DNA of 64,000 nucleotides, taken from SHVO01 sp050246995. GTDB taxonomy: Bacteria > Pseudomonadota > Alphaproteobacteria > Rhodospirillales > Rhodospirillaceae. Positions 1 through 7,061 of the stretch are shown here, piece after piece (position 1 is the stretch's first letter; every line of letters starts with the position of its first letter). The DNA is taken from the NCBI GenBank assembly GCA_050246995.1, contig JBFWVA010000002.1, positions 186,001-250,000 of the forward strand. The letters are read 5' to 3'. The notes under the pieces were generated by a model. It searched no databases. It worked only from the letters and a program-made list of their open reading frames with translations, and was not told where the DNA came from. Position numbers and translations under genes: made by a program.

Positions 1-974
1 AGGTCGGCAACCTCCTCCGCCAGCGTGTGAAGATCGATATCGACATAGTTGCGCTGCGTTCCCGCTTCGGCCCGCGCTACTCGCAGGAGCGCCGCAAACG
101 TGGCGAGCAGGCTGTCGGCATCTTCGAGCGCGCCTTCGATGGCTCCGCGCTGGGCGGGATCTTCGACATGGCGCAACGAATTCTCGAGCCGGCTGCGCAG
201 ACGGGTCAACGGCGTGCGCAAGTCGTGCGCGACACTCTCAGAAACCTGCTGCATCCCGCGCATGAGGCGCTCAATCTGATCGAGCATCGAGTTGATGCTG
301 ACCGAAAGCTGGCTTAGTTCGTCGTTACGCCGGCTGACCGGCACGCGCTTGCTCAAGTCGCCGGACATGATGCTGCGGCAGGTGCGGGTAATAGATTCGA
401 CGCGCCCCATGATCGTCCGGCTGAAGATAAAACCACCTAACAAACCAAGCGCGACGGTGATGGCGAGGCCGACATTCAGCGAATCGCGCAAACGTTCGCG
501 GAAGACGCGCGCCGCGCGCACGTCGCGGCCGACAAGCAGCCGCACGCCGCTCTCCGGATCCATCAGCTGAAGCGCCCGCACGTCGGCGGTGGCGGGGGTC
601 GCGCCGCGATTGTCGCTTGTGGTGAAGTTGATCCAAACGTCGTCAGTCACACCCCGTTGCGGCCACACGCGCATGTTGCCCGCAAGCGGGGCTCCCGCCC
701 GGTCCACCAACAAATAGACCCCGTCGCGGTTGGTATTGGGATCGGCGCGGCGGTTCACCGCCATGATGAGCCCCTGCACACCGGCGCGCGCTAGGCTCTC
801 CTGGAACGTCACAACTTCGGCTTCAATAGCCGCTTCCATTTGCTGCTCGGCGAAACCCGCCGTGGCCCAGAACACGAAGTAGAAAAGGCCACCAACGGAA
901 ATACCGAAAATCAGCGTATAGACGACCGCGAGCCGGAAAGTGAAAGAAGAGAAAATACGGGCGATGCGCTGCAT
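1..974 (-). CDS. Sensor histidine kinase, partial (C-terminal ATPase domain outside the window)
   Basis: Membrane sensor kinase that should phosphorylate the response regulator encoded just upstream. Seen in about 324 residues: an N-terminal membrane segment (about 14-36), a periplasmic loop, a second membrane segment (about 165-185), a HAMP region, and a HisKA dimerisation helix with the phospho-acceptor in VAHDLRTPLTRLR (His250). The catalytic ATPase domain lies beyond base 1. The ATG at 974 is 8 bases after the regulator's stop codon, so the two are an operon reading leftward. The order (HAMP, HisKA, short periplasmic loop) is typical of EnvZ/QseC-like kinases. The stimulus is unknown. Confidence 0.9.
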   Translation of the reverse strand, partial: MQRIARIFSSFTFRLAVVYTLIFGISVGGLFYFVFWATAGFAEQQMEAAIEAEVVTFQESLARAGVQGLIMAVNRRADPNTNRDGVYLLVDRAGAPLAGNMRVWPQRGVTDDVWINFTTSDNRGATPATADVRALQLMDPESGVRLLVGRDVRAARVFRERLRDSLNVGLAITVALGLLGGFIFSRTIMGRVESITRTCRSIMSGDLSKRVPVSRRNDELSQLSVSINSMLDQIERLMRGMQQVSESVAHDLRTPLTRLRSRLENSLRHVEDPAQRGAIEGALEDADSLLATFAALLRVARAEAGTQRNYVDIDLHTLAEEVAD

Positions 975-982
975 GACGCAGC

Positions 983-1660
983 TCAGGCCGCCGGTTCGAG
1001 CTTATAACCGGCGCCACGAACCGTATGCAGGATCGGCTTGTCGAAGGGTTTGTCGATCTTCTGACGCAAACGACTGATGTGGACGTCGATCACGTTCGTC
1101 TGCGGATCGAAGTGATACTCCCACACGTTCTCAAGAAGCATCGTCCGGGTTACGACCTGCCCGGCATGGCGCATGAGATATTCGAGCAGGCGGAACTCGC
1201 GCGGATGCAGATACACGCGTTTGCCTTGACGCACGACCTTGCGGGCCAAAAGGTCCATTTCAAGGTCGCCGACCTTCAATTGCGTGTTTTCCGGGGGCGT
1301 TCCAGAACGGCGCAGCAGCGCTTCAAGACGAGCGAGCAACTCTGAGAACGCGAACGGCTTGGCGAGATAGTCGTCGCCGCCAGCCTTCAAGCCGGCGACC
1401 CGATCTTCGACTTCGCCGAGGGCGCTGAGAAATAGGACTGGGGTGGCGATATTCGACTTACGCACGGACTCGACGATCGAAAGCCCATCGGGGCCCGGCA
1501 ACATACGGTCGACGACCATCACGTCGTAGGGCTCGGACAATGCGAGGAACAATCCCTCGCGCCCATCCGCCGCATGGTCGACGATGTAGCCGCTTTCCCG
1601 CAAACCTTTGGTGAGGAACTCCGCCGCTTCGCGGTCGTCCTCGATCACTAGCACCCGCAT
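983..1660 (-). CDS. OmpR/PhoB-family response regulator
   Basis: DNA-binding response regulator paired with the downstream kinase. The receiver domain (residues 1-120) has the acidic pair E7-D8-D9, phospho-acceptor D51 in VVDRMLPG, and K in LAKPF. The winged-helix domain (about 130-220) ends in the typical HTVRGAGYKLEP. I start it at the ATG at 1660, which gives the usual 225 residues and begins MRVLVIEDD. An in-frame ATG at 1732 would add 24 residues with no family counterpart, and neither has a strong ribosome site. It diverges from the surface-antigen gene at 1998, a possible regulatory target (inference). Confidence 0.92.
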   Translation of the reverse strand: MRVLVIEDDREAAEFLTKGLRESGYIVDHAADGREGLFLALSEPYDVMVVDRMLPGPDGLSIVESVRKSNIATPVLFLSALGEVEDRVAGLKAGGDDYLAKPFAFSELLARLEALLRRSGTPPENTQLKVGDLEMDLLARKVVRQGKRVYLHPREFRLLEYLMRHAGQVVTRTMLLENVWEYHFDPQTNVIDVHISRLRQKIDKPFDKPILHTVRGAGYKLEPAA

Positions 1661-1997
1661 CGGTCCATCCGTACGCTTCGCGCGGTTGTCGCTGGGGGCA
1701 AGCTCGCTCTCCGGCTGTGACAGTCCAGTCATGAGTATATCGTGAACCTGTTGAAATCTCGTGGAAAAATTTCAAGGCCATCCCAGTTCCACGAGACCGG
1801 GCGCCTCTGTCTATTTTAGGTACGGGAGGGGCGAGGACCGCGTTACAAGGCTGTCACTGCCGGTTGCGTTCGCCTTAATTTAGCCGGGCTTTTTGGGCAT
1901 AAATCACACAGGCGGGGCTCGGCTCTCATACCTCCATGATCAACGGATCGGAGGGGCGACGCTCCAGTTGTCCAGGTTCATGGGTGTGAGGAAAATC
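1661..1997. other. Divergent intergenic region between regulator and surface antigen gene
   Basis: About 340 bases that must hold promoters for both directions. It includes an inverted repeat (TTGAAAT at 1751-1757, ATTTCAA at 1769-1775) that could be an operator. I see no convincing -35/-10 pair and no RNA gene. Confidence 0.4.
1751..1775. promoter_or_regulatory. Inverted repeat, possible operator
   Basis: Perfect 7-base arms TTGAAAT and ATTTCAA separated by 11 bases, about 90 bases upstream of the response regulator ATG at 1660. The position suits autoregulation by an OmpR-type dimer, but such factors usually bind direct repeats, so this is only a candidate. Confidence 0.25.
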
Positions 1998-2636
1998 ATG
2001 TACGCCTCTTCGACTTTGGGAACACTTTTGCGCGGCGCTGCGGTCGCCGCCGTGGTGGGCGCGGGCGTCATCGCCGCGCCGACGCCGGCAACCGCGCGCG
2101 ATTCCTTTTCGTTCTCGACAGGCTTCAATAGCTGGGGTGGAAGCGGCTTCGGCATCGGTTACAGCACCGGCGGCCATTGGGGCCGCGGCGGCTGGGGTCA
2201 TCGCGGATGGCGCGGCGGCGATCACCTCTCGCTAGGTTTCACGTATGTGGCGCCCCCGATGTACTACGGCCCACGTCCATACGCTTATCCCGCTTATCCA
2301 TATCCGTCGCGTCCGGCCTATGGCTATTCGGGCTATTACCCCGCCGGAGGCGTTGTCGTGTTCTCGCCGTACGTTCGCGACCGCCTGAGCACGCGTGCGC
2401 GGGGCGTCTACTACAGTGCCTATCGCGATGCTCTCGAAGCTCCGATCGGTGAGCCAATCAATTGGAACGACGGACGCGTTCGCGGGGAGATCACCACGAC
2501 GCGGGACGGCTGGGCGGGCAATCGTTACTGCCGCGAGTTCCGTCAGAACGTCGTGATCGACGGCCGGAACGAAGAAGCCTACGGCACCGCCTGCCGGAAC
2601 GACGCCGACACCGATTGGGAAATCGTTCCGAACTAG
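1998..2636 (+). CDS. Exported protein with C-terminal surface-antigen (RT0821/Lpp0805-like) domain
   Basis: Predicted envelope protein of 212 residues. Order: an N-terminal export segment, a Gly/Trp-rich stretch, a Pro/Tyr-rich segment, then a C-terminal domain (about 130-212) with the pattern APIGEPINW ... CREF ... CRNDADTDWEIV seen in rickettsial-type 17-kDa surface antigens. The ATG at 1998 is chosen because GAGGA precedes it by 6 bases; longer in-frame starts (1980, 1893) lack this. The next gene carries a diverged copy of the same domain. The role is probably structural or wall-associated; the exact function is unknown. Confidence 0.8.
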   Translation: MYASSTLGTLLRGAAVAAVVGAGVIAAPTPATARDSFSFSTGFNSWGGSGFGIGYSTGGHWGRGGWGHRGWRGGDHLSLGFTYVAPPMYYGPRPYAYPAYPYPSRPAYGYSGYYPAGGVVVFSPYVRDRLSTRARGVYYSAYRDALEAPIGEPINWNDGRVRGEITTTRDGWAGNRYCREFRQNVVIDGRNEEAYGTACRNDADTDWEIVPN

Positions 2637-2650
2637 CCATTTGAGGCGTG

Positions 2651-2679
2651 GGCCGGAGCGGGAGCCACCCGTTCCGGCC
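2651..2679 (+). terminator. Hairpin downstream of surface antigen gene
   Basis: Twelve-base arms (2651-2662 and 2668-2679) pair completely if one G-U pair is allowed, with a 5-base loop. It starts 14 bases after the stop codon. The T-run (2696-2700) is too far away for a classic intrinsic terminator, so it may be a terminator or an mRNA-stabilising hairpin. Confidence 0.5.
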
Positions 2680-2737
2680 GCCGATTTACGCAGGTATTTT
2701 TCCGGGCGCCCCTTTATAATGCCCCGACGTACGGGGG

Positions 2738-3391
2738 ATGCGCGGCGTGGGGAAACTTCAGCATCGATTGGCGATCGTGGTAGCGGCGGCCGCATGCCTT
2801 GCGAGCTGCGGCATTTTGCCGCGTGTCGCCCGCCAAACCACCGCTGCGGCGATCTCTCCCATCGCATCTACGGCCCGCGCTGTTTCTCAGGACCTTCGGA
2901 TTGTCAGCCAGAATATAGCGGCAAGTTCGGCCGCGTCGGCGCAAACCGCGCGCCAAGTTTCGCTCGCGACCGCCCGCGCGCGCGCTGCGTCCCAAGCCGC
3001 GCAAGCGCGCCGCGCGCAATCGGCACGCTTCGCTAAGCAAAACGCCGCCATGGCCAAGCAAGCCAAAACGGATGCGCCGTCGGAGCCACTCGATATATTG
3101 CCCACGGCCGTTCTGGCGCAGCTGACGAATGACCAGGCCGCGCTGCAACGCGCCGCGCAAACGGAAGCCTTCACCGCGCCCGTCGGCGAAACCATCTTCT
3201 GGGAAGATAGCGGACGGACAGGAAGCGCGACGGCCGAAGAAGAAAACGCCATGGGCAGTTTTGTCTGCCGCACGTTCATTCAAACGGTGCGAATCACGGA
3301 AACCGAGGAACGGGCAAGTACGCTTGCCTGCAAGAACCCCGACGGTGTTTGGCAGGCTTCGCTCGGCCGGTCGGAGATGCTTCAGCCATGA
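2738..3391 (+). CDS. Putative lipoprotein with Ala-rich helix and surface-antigen C-terminal domain
   Basis: Predicted lipoprotein of 217 residues. The lipobox LASC ends at Cys24, directly after a hydrophobic h-region. Residues about 30-115 are Ala/Gln/Arg-rich and likely to form a long helix or coiled coil. The C-terminal region (about 140-210) has APVGETIFW ... CRTFIQTV ... CKNPDGVWQA, matching the end of the neighbouring protein at 1998-2636. So the two adjacent genes share a terminal domain on different anchors. Its stop overlaps the next start (ATGA), which implies translational coupling with the cNMP-binding protein. No function is established. Confidence 0.8.
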   Translation: MRGVGKLQHRLAIVVAAAACLASCGILPRVARQTTAAAISPIASTARAVSQDLRIVSQNIAASSAASAQTARQVSLATARARAASQAAQARRAQSARFAKQNAAMAKQAKTDAPSEPLDILPTAVLAQLTNDQAALQRAAQTEAFTAPVGETIFWEDSGRTGSATAEEENAMGSFVCRTFIQTVRITETEERASTLACKNPDGVWQASLGRSEMLQP

Positions 3392-3918
3392 CCGGCTTTG
3401 GCGATGCGCCGCTGCAGCAGGAAGAAGAAAGCGCAAGCCTGCGCGCCAAGCGCGGCGAGATTCTCGCCCGCATTCTCTTCGAAAAAGACAAGGTTATCTT
3501 CCGCGAAGGACAGGACAGCACCGACACCTTCGTCGTCGAGTCCGGCAAGATCGGCGTCTATAAGACCGTCGAAGGAAAGCAGGTACGCCTTGCCGTCCTG
3601 GAGAAAGGCGCCATGTTCGGCGAGATGGCCGCCATCACCGGCGAGCGCCGCACGGCCACCACGATTGCCCTTGAATCGACCGTCGTCTGCCGCATCTCGC
3701 GCACCACGATGCAGCAAAAGATCAATTCGTGCGATCCCTTCATTCGCGCCCTGCTCGCGATCCTGGTCAACAATCTGAGCCGCGTGAACGAACGTTACGC
3801 GACGACAGCCAAGGTCGCCGAGAAGATGCTCGCCGATCTGAAGGCATCGACAAAAGCCGACAAAGAAGCATCGCAAGCGGCGCAGGCGCCTGATAAAACC
3901 GACGCCACACCCACTTAA
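3388..3918 (+). CDS. Cyclic-nucleotide-binding domain protein (Crp-like, no HTH)
   Basis: Protein of 176 residues with one cNMP-binding fold (about 20-140): KDKVIFREGQ, then GKIGVYK, and the phosphate-binding-cassette region FGEMAAITGERRTATT. The family norm is FGE-x-ALL-x(3)-RTAT, so ligand binding is plausible. No DNA-binding domain follows; the tail is Lys/Ala-rich. The start at 3388 overlaps the upstream stop by 4 bases (ATGA). An earlier in-frame start at 3349 would overlap the lipoprotein by 43 bases. Likely a cytoplasmic sensor, whose output is not visible in the sequence. Confidence 0.85.
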   Translation: MTGFGDAPLQQEEESASLRAKRGEILARILFEKDKVIFREGQDSTDTFVVESGKIGVYKTVEGKQVRLAVLEKGAMFGEMAAITGERRTATTIALESTVVCRISRTTMQQKINSCDPFIRALLAILVNNLSRVNERYATTAKVAEKMLADLKASTKADKEASQAAQAPDKTDATPT

Positions 3919-3930
3919 GATTTACATCCA

Positions 3931-4704
3931 ATGCTGCTTGCTCTTCTGTCGCCGGCTAAACGGCTGGACTTCTCGCCTCCCCCAGACTTCGCCAAGGCGA
4001 CGCAGCCAGGCCTGCTCAAAGACACAGCGATCCTTGCCGCGCGCGGCAAGGCCCTCACGCGCGCGGATCTTCGCCGCCTCATGGATATCAGCGCGAAACT
4101 GGCGGAGCTTAACTTCGAACGCTTTCAAAGCTTCGATCCCAAGAACAAGGTCGAAACCAAGCCCGCGATCTTCGCGTTTGCCGGCGATGTCTACATGGGC
4201 TTCGACGCCAAGACGCTGAGCGCTGCCGATATCGCATTCGCGCAAGACCACGTCGCGATCCTATCCGGGCTTTACGGCGTGCTGCGCCCGCTCGACGCGA
4301 TTCAACCCTACCGGCTTGAGATGGGAACGCGGCTGAAGAACGAGCGCGGCCCGGACCTTTACTCATTCTGGCATGAAGGCGTCGCGGCCTATCTCAATCG
4401 CCTGACCGCCCCAATGAAGGACCCCACATTCGTCAATTTGGCATCAGAAGAATATTGGTCGGCGGTGGACGAAAGCGCCCTTACAGCCCCGATCGTCCAG
4501 CCCGTTTTCAAAGAGATAAAAAACGGAAAGGCGCAGATCGTGAGTTTCATGGCCAAAAAAGCGCGCGGCTTAATGGCCAGGTACATCGTGCAGCATCGCC
4601 TGACAAAACCGGAGGACCTGAAACGCTTCGACACCGCCGGATACGCCTTTGACGCCAAAGCCTCGCAAGGCGCGCAATGGATCTTTAGCCGGAAAGCGAA
4701 GTAA
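3931..4704 (+). CDS. yaaA: Peroxide stress protein YaaA (UPF0246)
   Basis: Protein of 257 residues, the normal length for the family. It starts with the diagnostic MLLALLSPAKRLDFSP and carries the conserved central ILSGLYGVLRPLD and LASEEYWSAV segments. Known members bind DNA structures and limit iron-driven oxidative damage during peroxide stress. It is followed 2 bases after its stop by a DNA glycosylase gene, a sensible partner in oxidative and alkylation damage defence (inference from context). Confidence in the family is high; the regulatory link is not visible. Confidence 0.95.
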   Translation: MLLALLSPAKRLDFSPPPDFAKATQPGLLKDTAILAARGKALTRADLRRLMDISAKLAELNFERFQSFDPKNKVETKPAIFAFAGDVYMGFDAKTLSAADIAFAQDHVAILSGLYGVLRPLDAIQPYRLEMGTRLKNERGPDLYSFWHEGVAAYLNRLTAPMKDPTFVNLASEEYWSAVDESALTAPIVQPVFKEIKNGKAQIVSFMAKKARGLMARYIVQHRLTKPEDLKRFDTAGYAFDAKASQGAQWIFSRKAK

Positions 4705-4706
4705 CA

Positions 4707-5345
4707 ATGCTGCCCCAAGATGAACTGCATCGCCATCTCGGCATCCTGCGCCGCCGCGACAAACGTTTGTCGGGCGCGATCAAACGCGCGGGGCTTCCCA
4801 ACGCGCGCGGCATGGAGCCGGGCTTCGCGACGCTCATCCACATCATCGTGGATCAACAGGTGTCCACGGCCGCGGGCGCGGCGATCTGGGCGAAGCTGAA
4901 AAAGGCGGCAGGCGGACGCGTGACGCCGCGCAGCGTGCTCGCGCTTGGCGAGGACGGTCTGCGCGCCAACGGCATGAGCGGCCCGAAGACCCGCTATGCC
5001 CTTGGCCTCGCCGAAGCCGCCGCCGCAGGCAAACTGAATTTCCGCACCCTCGCCCGCGCACCCGATGAAGAAGTGCGCGCGACCCTCACCGCGTATAAAG
5101 GCATCGGCGACTGGACCGCCGACATCTATCTTCTATTCGGCATGGGGCGCCCTGACATTTGGCCCGTAGGCGACCTGGCCATCCAGCACGCCATCCGTAT
5201 GTTGCATGAGTTGGGAGACCGCCCGGCGCCGGATGTCTGCGAAACGCTGGGAGCGCCCTGGCGGCCCTATCGGTCGAGCGTGGCCATCTTCCTGTGGCAC
5301 TACTTCGCGCACATGCGCCGGATTTCGGCGCAAGCGAAGCCATAA
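4707..5345 (+). CDS. DNA-3-methyladenine glycosylase II (AlkA-like, HhH-GPD)
   Basis: Base-excision-repair glycosylase of 212 residues that removes alkylated bases. Seen: the helix-hairpin-helix plus GPD region LTAYKGIGDWTADIYLL followed by WPVGDLAIQ, with the catalytic aspartate at D156. The N-terminal AlkA domain of the 282-residue E. coli protein is absent, as in the short bacterial MAG type. The ATG sits 2 bases after the yaaA stop, so they are co-transcribed. No Fe-S cysteine cluster of the Nth/MutY type is present. Confidence 0.92.
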   Translation: MLPQDELHRHLGILRRRDKRLSGAIKRAGLPNARGMEPGFATLIHIIVDQQVSTAAGAAIWAKLKKAAGGRVTPRSVLALGEDGLRANGMSGPKTRYALGLAEAAAAGKLNFRTLARAPDEEVRATLTAYKGIGDWTADIYLLFGMGRPDIWPVGDLAIQHAIRMLHELGDRPAPDVCETLGAPWRPYRSSVAIFLWHYFAHMRRISAQAKP

Positions 5346-5462
5346 ATGATTGAAAAAGCAGAGAAAACAGGCCTTGCGTTTGGGAGACCGGGCTCTATCC
5401 TCGCCACCCGCCAGTCATCTGGCCCACATAATTCAATAAGTCTCTCTGGGGGATAGTTCGTC

Positions 5463-6248
5463 GTGTCCGAGAACGCTCAAACCGATACCGCCGCCGCGCC
5501 GCCGCCGGGCGCCGTGCCGCTCTTCTATACCGAGCCAATGCCGGTCGCGGCCTCGCTGCAGCCCGACTGGAAAATCCGCCCGGAACATGACTTCACGTTC
5601 GCTGCACGCGCCAATACGGTACCGCTGACCGCGCCCGAATTCATGATGGCCGCGCGTCACTTCCCGATCATCTTCCTCGGCGATGTCGTTCCGACCGCGG
5701 TTCTGGGCTTTCAGCCGAACACCAACCTGTTCGTCGATCGTGACGGTTACTGGGAGCGCGGCGCGTACGTGCCGGCTTACATCCGCCGCTATCCGTTCAT
5801 TCTCCTGGGTCAACAAGGCGATGAAATGCTGCGCCTGGGCATCGACCGCGCCGGCCGTTCCAGCAAGGCCGACGCCCGCCCGTTGTTCGAAGACGGCAAG
5901 GAAACGCCGGTCGTAAAACAGGCCGTGGAGCTCGGCGAGCAGTTCCACAACGCTCATATGTATACGCGCGACCTGTCCGCAGCCCTGAAAGCGGCCGATC
6001 TCATCGAAGAATCAACCCTTCAAGCAGAAGTGGAACCCGGCAAGGTTGAATCTATTGCGACCTTCAAGCGAGTCAGCGAAGAGAAGTTCCGCCAGCTGCC
6101 GGACGCCACCGTGGTCGAATGGTGGAAGAAGGGCTACATGCACGCCGTGTACTTCCATCTGCAGTCCATGAATAACTGGGAAATGCTGATGATGCGTAAT
6201 ACGCGCGGATGGATTCCGCCTTCGATCGTGGCCCCGCCCCAGGCCTAG
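5463..6248 (+). CDS. SapC family protein
   Basis: Protein of 261 residues resembling SapC, annotated after the Campylobacter S-layer locus but widespread in alphaproteobacteria. Seen: the typical opening with VPLTAPEFMMAARHFPIIF, then AVLGF, NLFVD and GYWERGAYVPAYIRRYPF, the usual hallmarks. No signal peptide or membrane segment is evident. The start is GTG, with a GGGGG ribosome site about 12 bases upstream. It is monocistronic and closed by the terminator at 6301. In related genomes it is often near TonB receptors; none is near here. Molecular function is unresolved. Confidence 0.88.
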   Translation: MSENAQTDTAAAPPPGAVPLFYTEPMPVAASLQPDWKIRPEHDFTFAARANTVPLTAPEFMMAARHFPIIFLGDVVPTAVLGFQPNTNLFVDRDGYWERGAYVPAYIRRYPFILLGQQGDEMLRLGIDRAGRSSKADARPLFEDGKETPVVKQAVELGEQFHNAHMYTRDLSAALKAADLIEESTLQAEVEPGKVESIATFKRVSEEKFRQLPDATVVEWWKKGYMHAVYFHLQSMNNWEMLMMRNTRGWIPPSIVAPPQA

Positions 6249-6300
6249 TGGGCGCAGACACGCTAACCCCCAGCGGGGATTAGATTTATAGCTTTAGAAA

Positions 6301-6338
6301 CCAGCGCAGACCCCGCGTCTGCGCTGGTTTTCGTTTTT
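6301..6338 (+). terminator. Intrinsic terminator after sapC
   Basis: Perfect 11-base stem (6301-6311 with 6317-6327), 5-base loop CCCGC, followed by TTTTCGTTTTT. This is a textbook Rho-independent terminator separating sapC from the cupredoxin operon. Confidence 0.95.
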
Positions 6339-6379
6339 AAGCCCGGCGATAATGCGCCCCGTCAAAGGGGAGCATAGCG

Positions 6380-7045
6380 GTGGACACATCGCGACCGGCA
6401 TTCCGGTGGATTATCACGCTGTTAGCGGTGACCGGCGCATGCGCGCCCGCCTATGCCGGCGGCGTCTCCGGCCGTGTCATGACTCCGGACGGTGAAGCCA
6501 TCAGCGATGTCGTCATCACCGCCGTTCCAGCGGCGGGGGGCGCGGTGATCCCGGCCAAGCCCGGCACGAAGGCGGTGATGATGCAGGAAGGAAAGCAGTT
6601 CATCCCGTTCGTGCTCGCGGTGCAGGCGGGAACGACTGTCGACTTTCCCAATCACGACTCATTCCGCCATCAGGTCTATTCGTTCTCCACCGCGAAAACT
6701 TTCGAACTCAAACTGTACGGCAGCGGTGAAATCGGGAGCGTCGTGTTCGACAAACCGGGCGCGGTCCCGATCGGCTGCAACATCCACGACAATATGCTCG
6801 CCTACGTTTACGTCACGCCGGGCCCGTATTTCAGCACGACCGGAAACGACGGCGGCGCGCAGATCAAAGGCCTTCCCGCCGGCCCTTATACTGTTTCGGC
6901 CTGGCACCCAAACCAGCGCGGCGCAAGCCCGACACAGGACATCACAGTGAGCGCCGACGGCACCACCGAAGTAAAACTAGAGCTGCGTTTGAAGAACGGG
7001 CGCGGGCAGCGCAAGCCCGGTGCGTTCGACGAAAAAGCCTACTGA
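6380..7045 (+). CDS. Periplasmic cupredoxin-like protein (annotated 'methylamine utilization protein' in relatives)
   Basis: Exported protein of 221 residues. It has a cleavable signal peptide (PAYAGG near 24-28), then a carboxypeptidase-regulatory-like segment (about 28-60). A cupredoxin fold follows, with candidate copper ligands H97 (SFRHQ) and C133, H136 and M139 (GCNIHDNM), preceded by H92. A second beta-rich segment closes the protein. The start is GTG at 6380. It is the first gene of a four-gene run ahead of an EAL protein (gap 16), a porin-like barrel and an AI-2E permease. No methylamine dehydrogenase genes are present, so the borrowed name should not be read as function. Copper binding is inferred from ligand spacing. 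Confidence 0.85.
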   Translation: MDTSRPAFRWIITLLAVTGACAPAYAGGVSGRVMTPDGEAISDVVITAVPAAGGAVIPAKPGTKAVMMQEGKQFIPFVLAVQAGTTVDFPNHDSFRHQVYSFSTAKTFELKLYGSGEIGSVVFDKPGAVPIGCNIHDNMLAYVYVTPGPYFSTTGNDGGAQIKGLPAGPYTVSAWHPNQRGASPTQDITVSADGTTEVKLELRLKNGRGQRKPGAFDEKAY

Positions 7046-7061
7046 GCGCGGGGGAAGCACC

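Noticed and set aside
6380..7045. Methylamine utilisation role for the cupredoxin
   Set aside because: No methylamine dehydrogenase or maturation genes are present; only the fold is supported.
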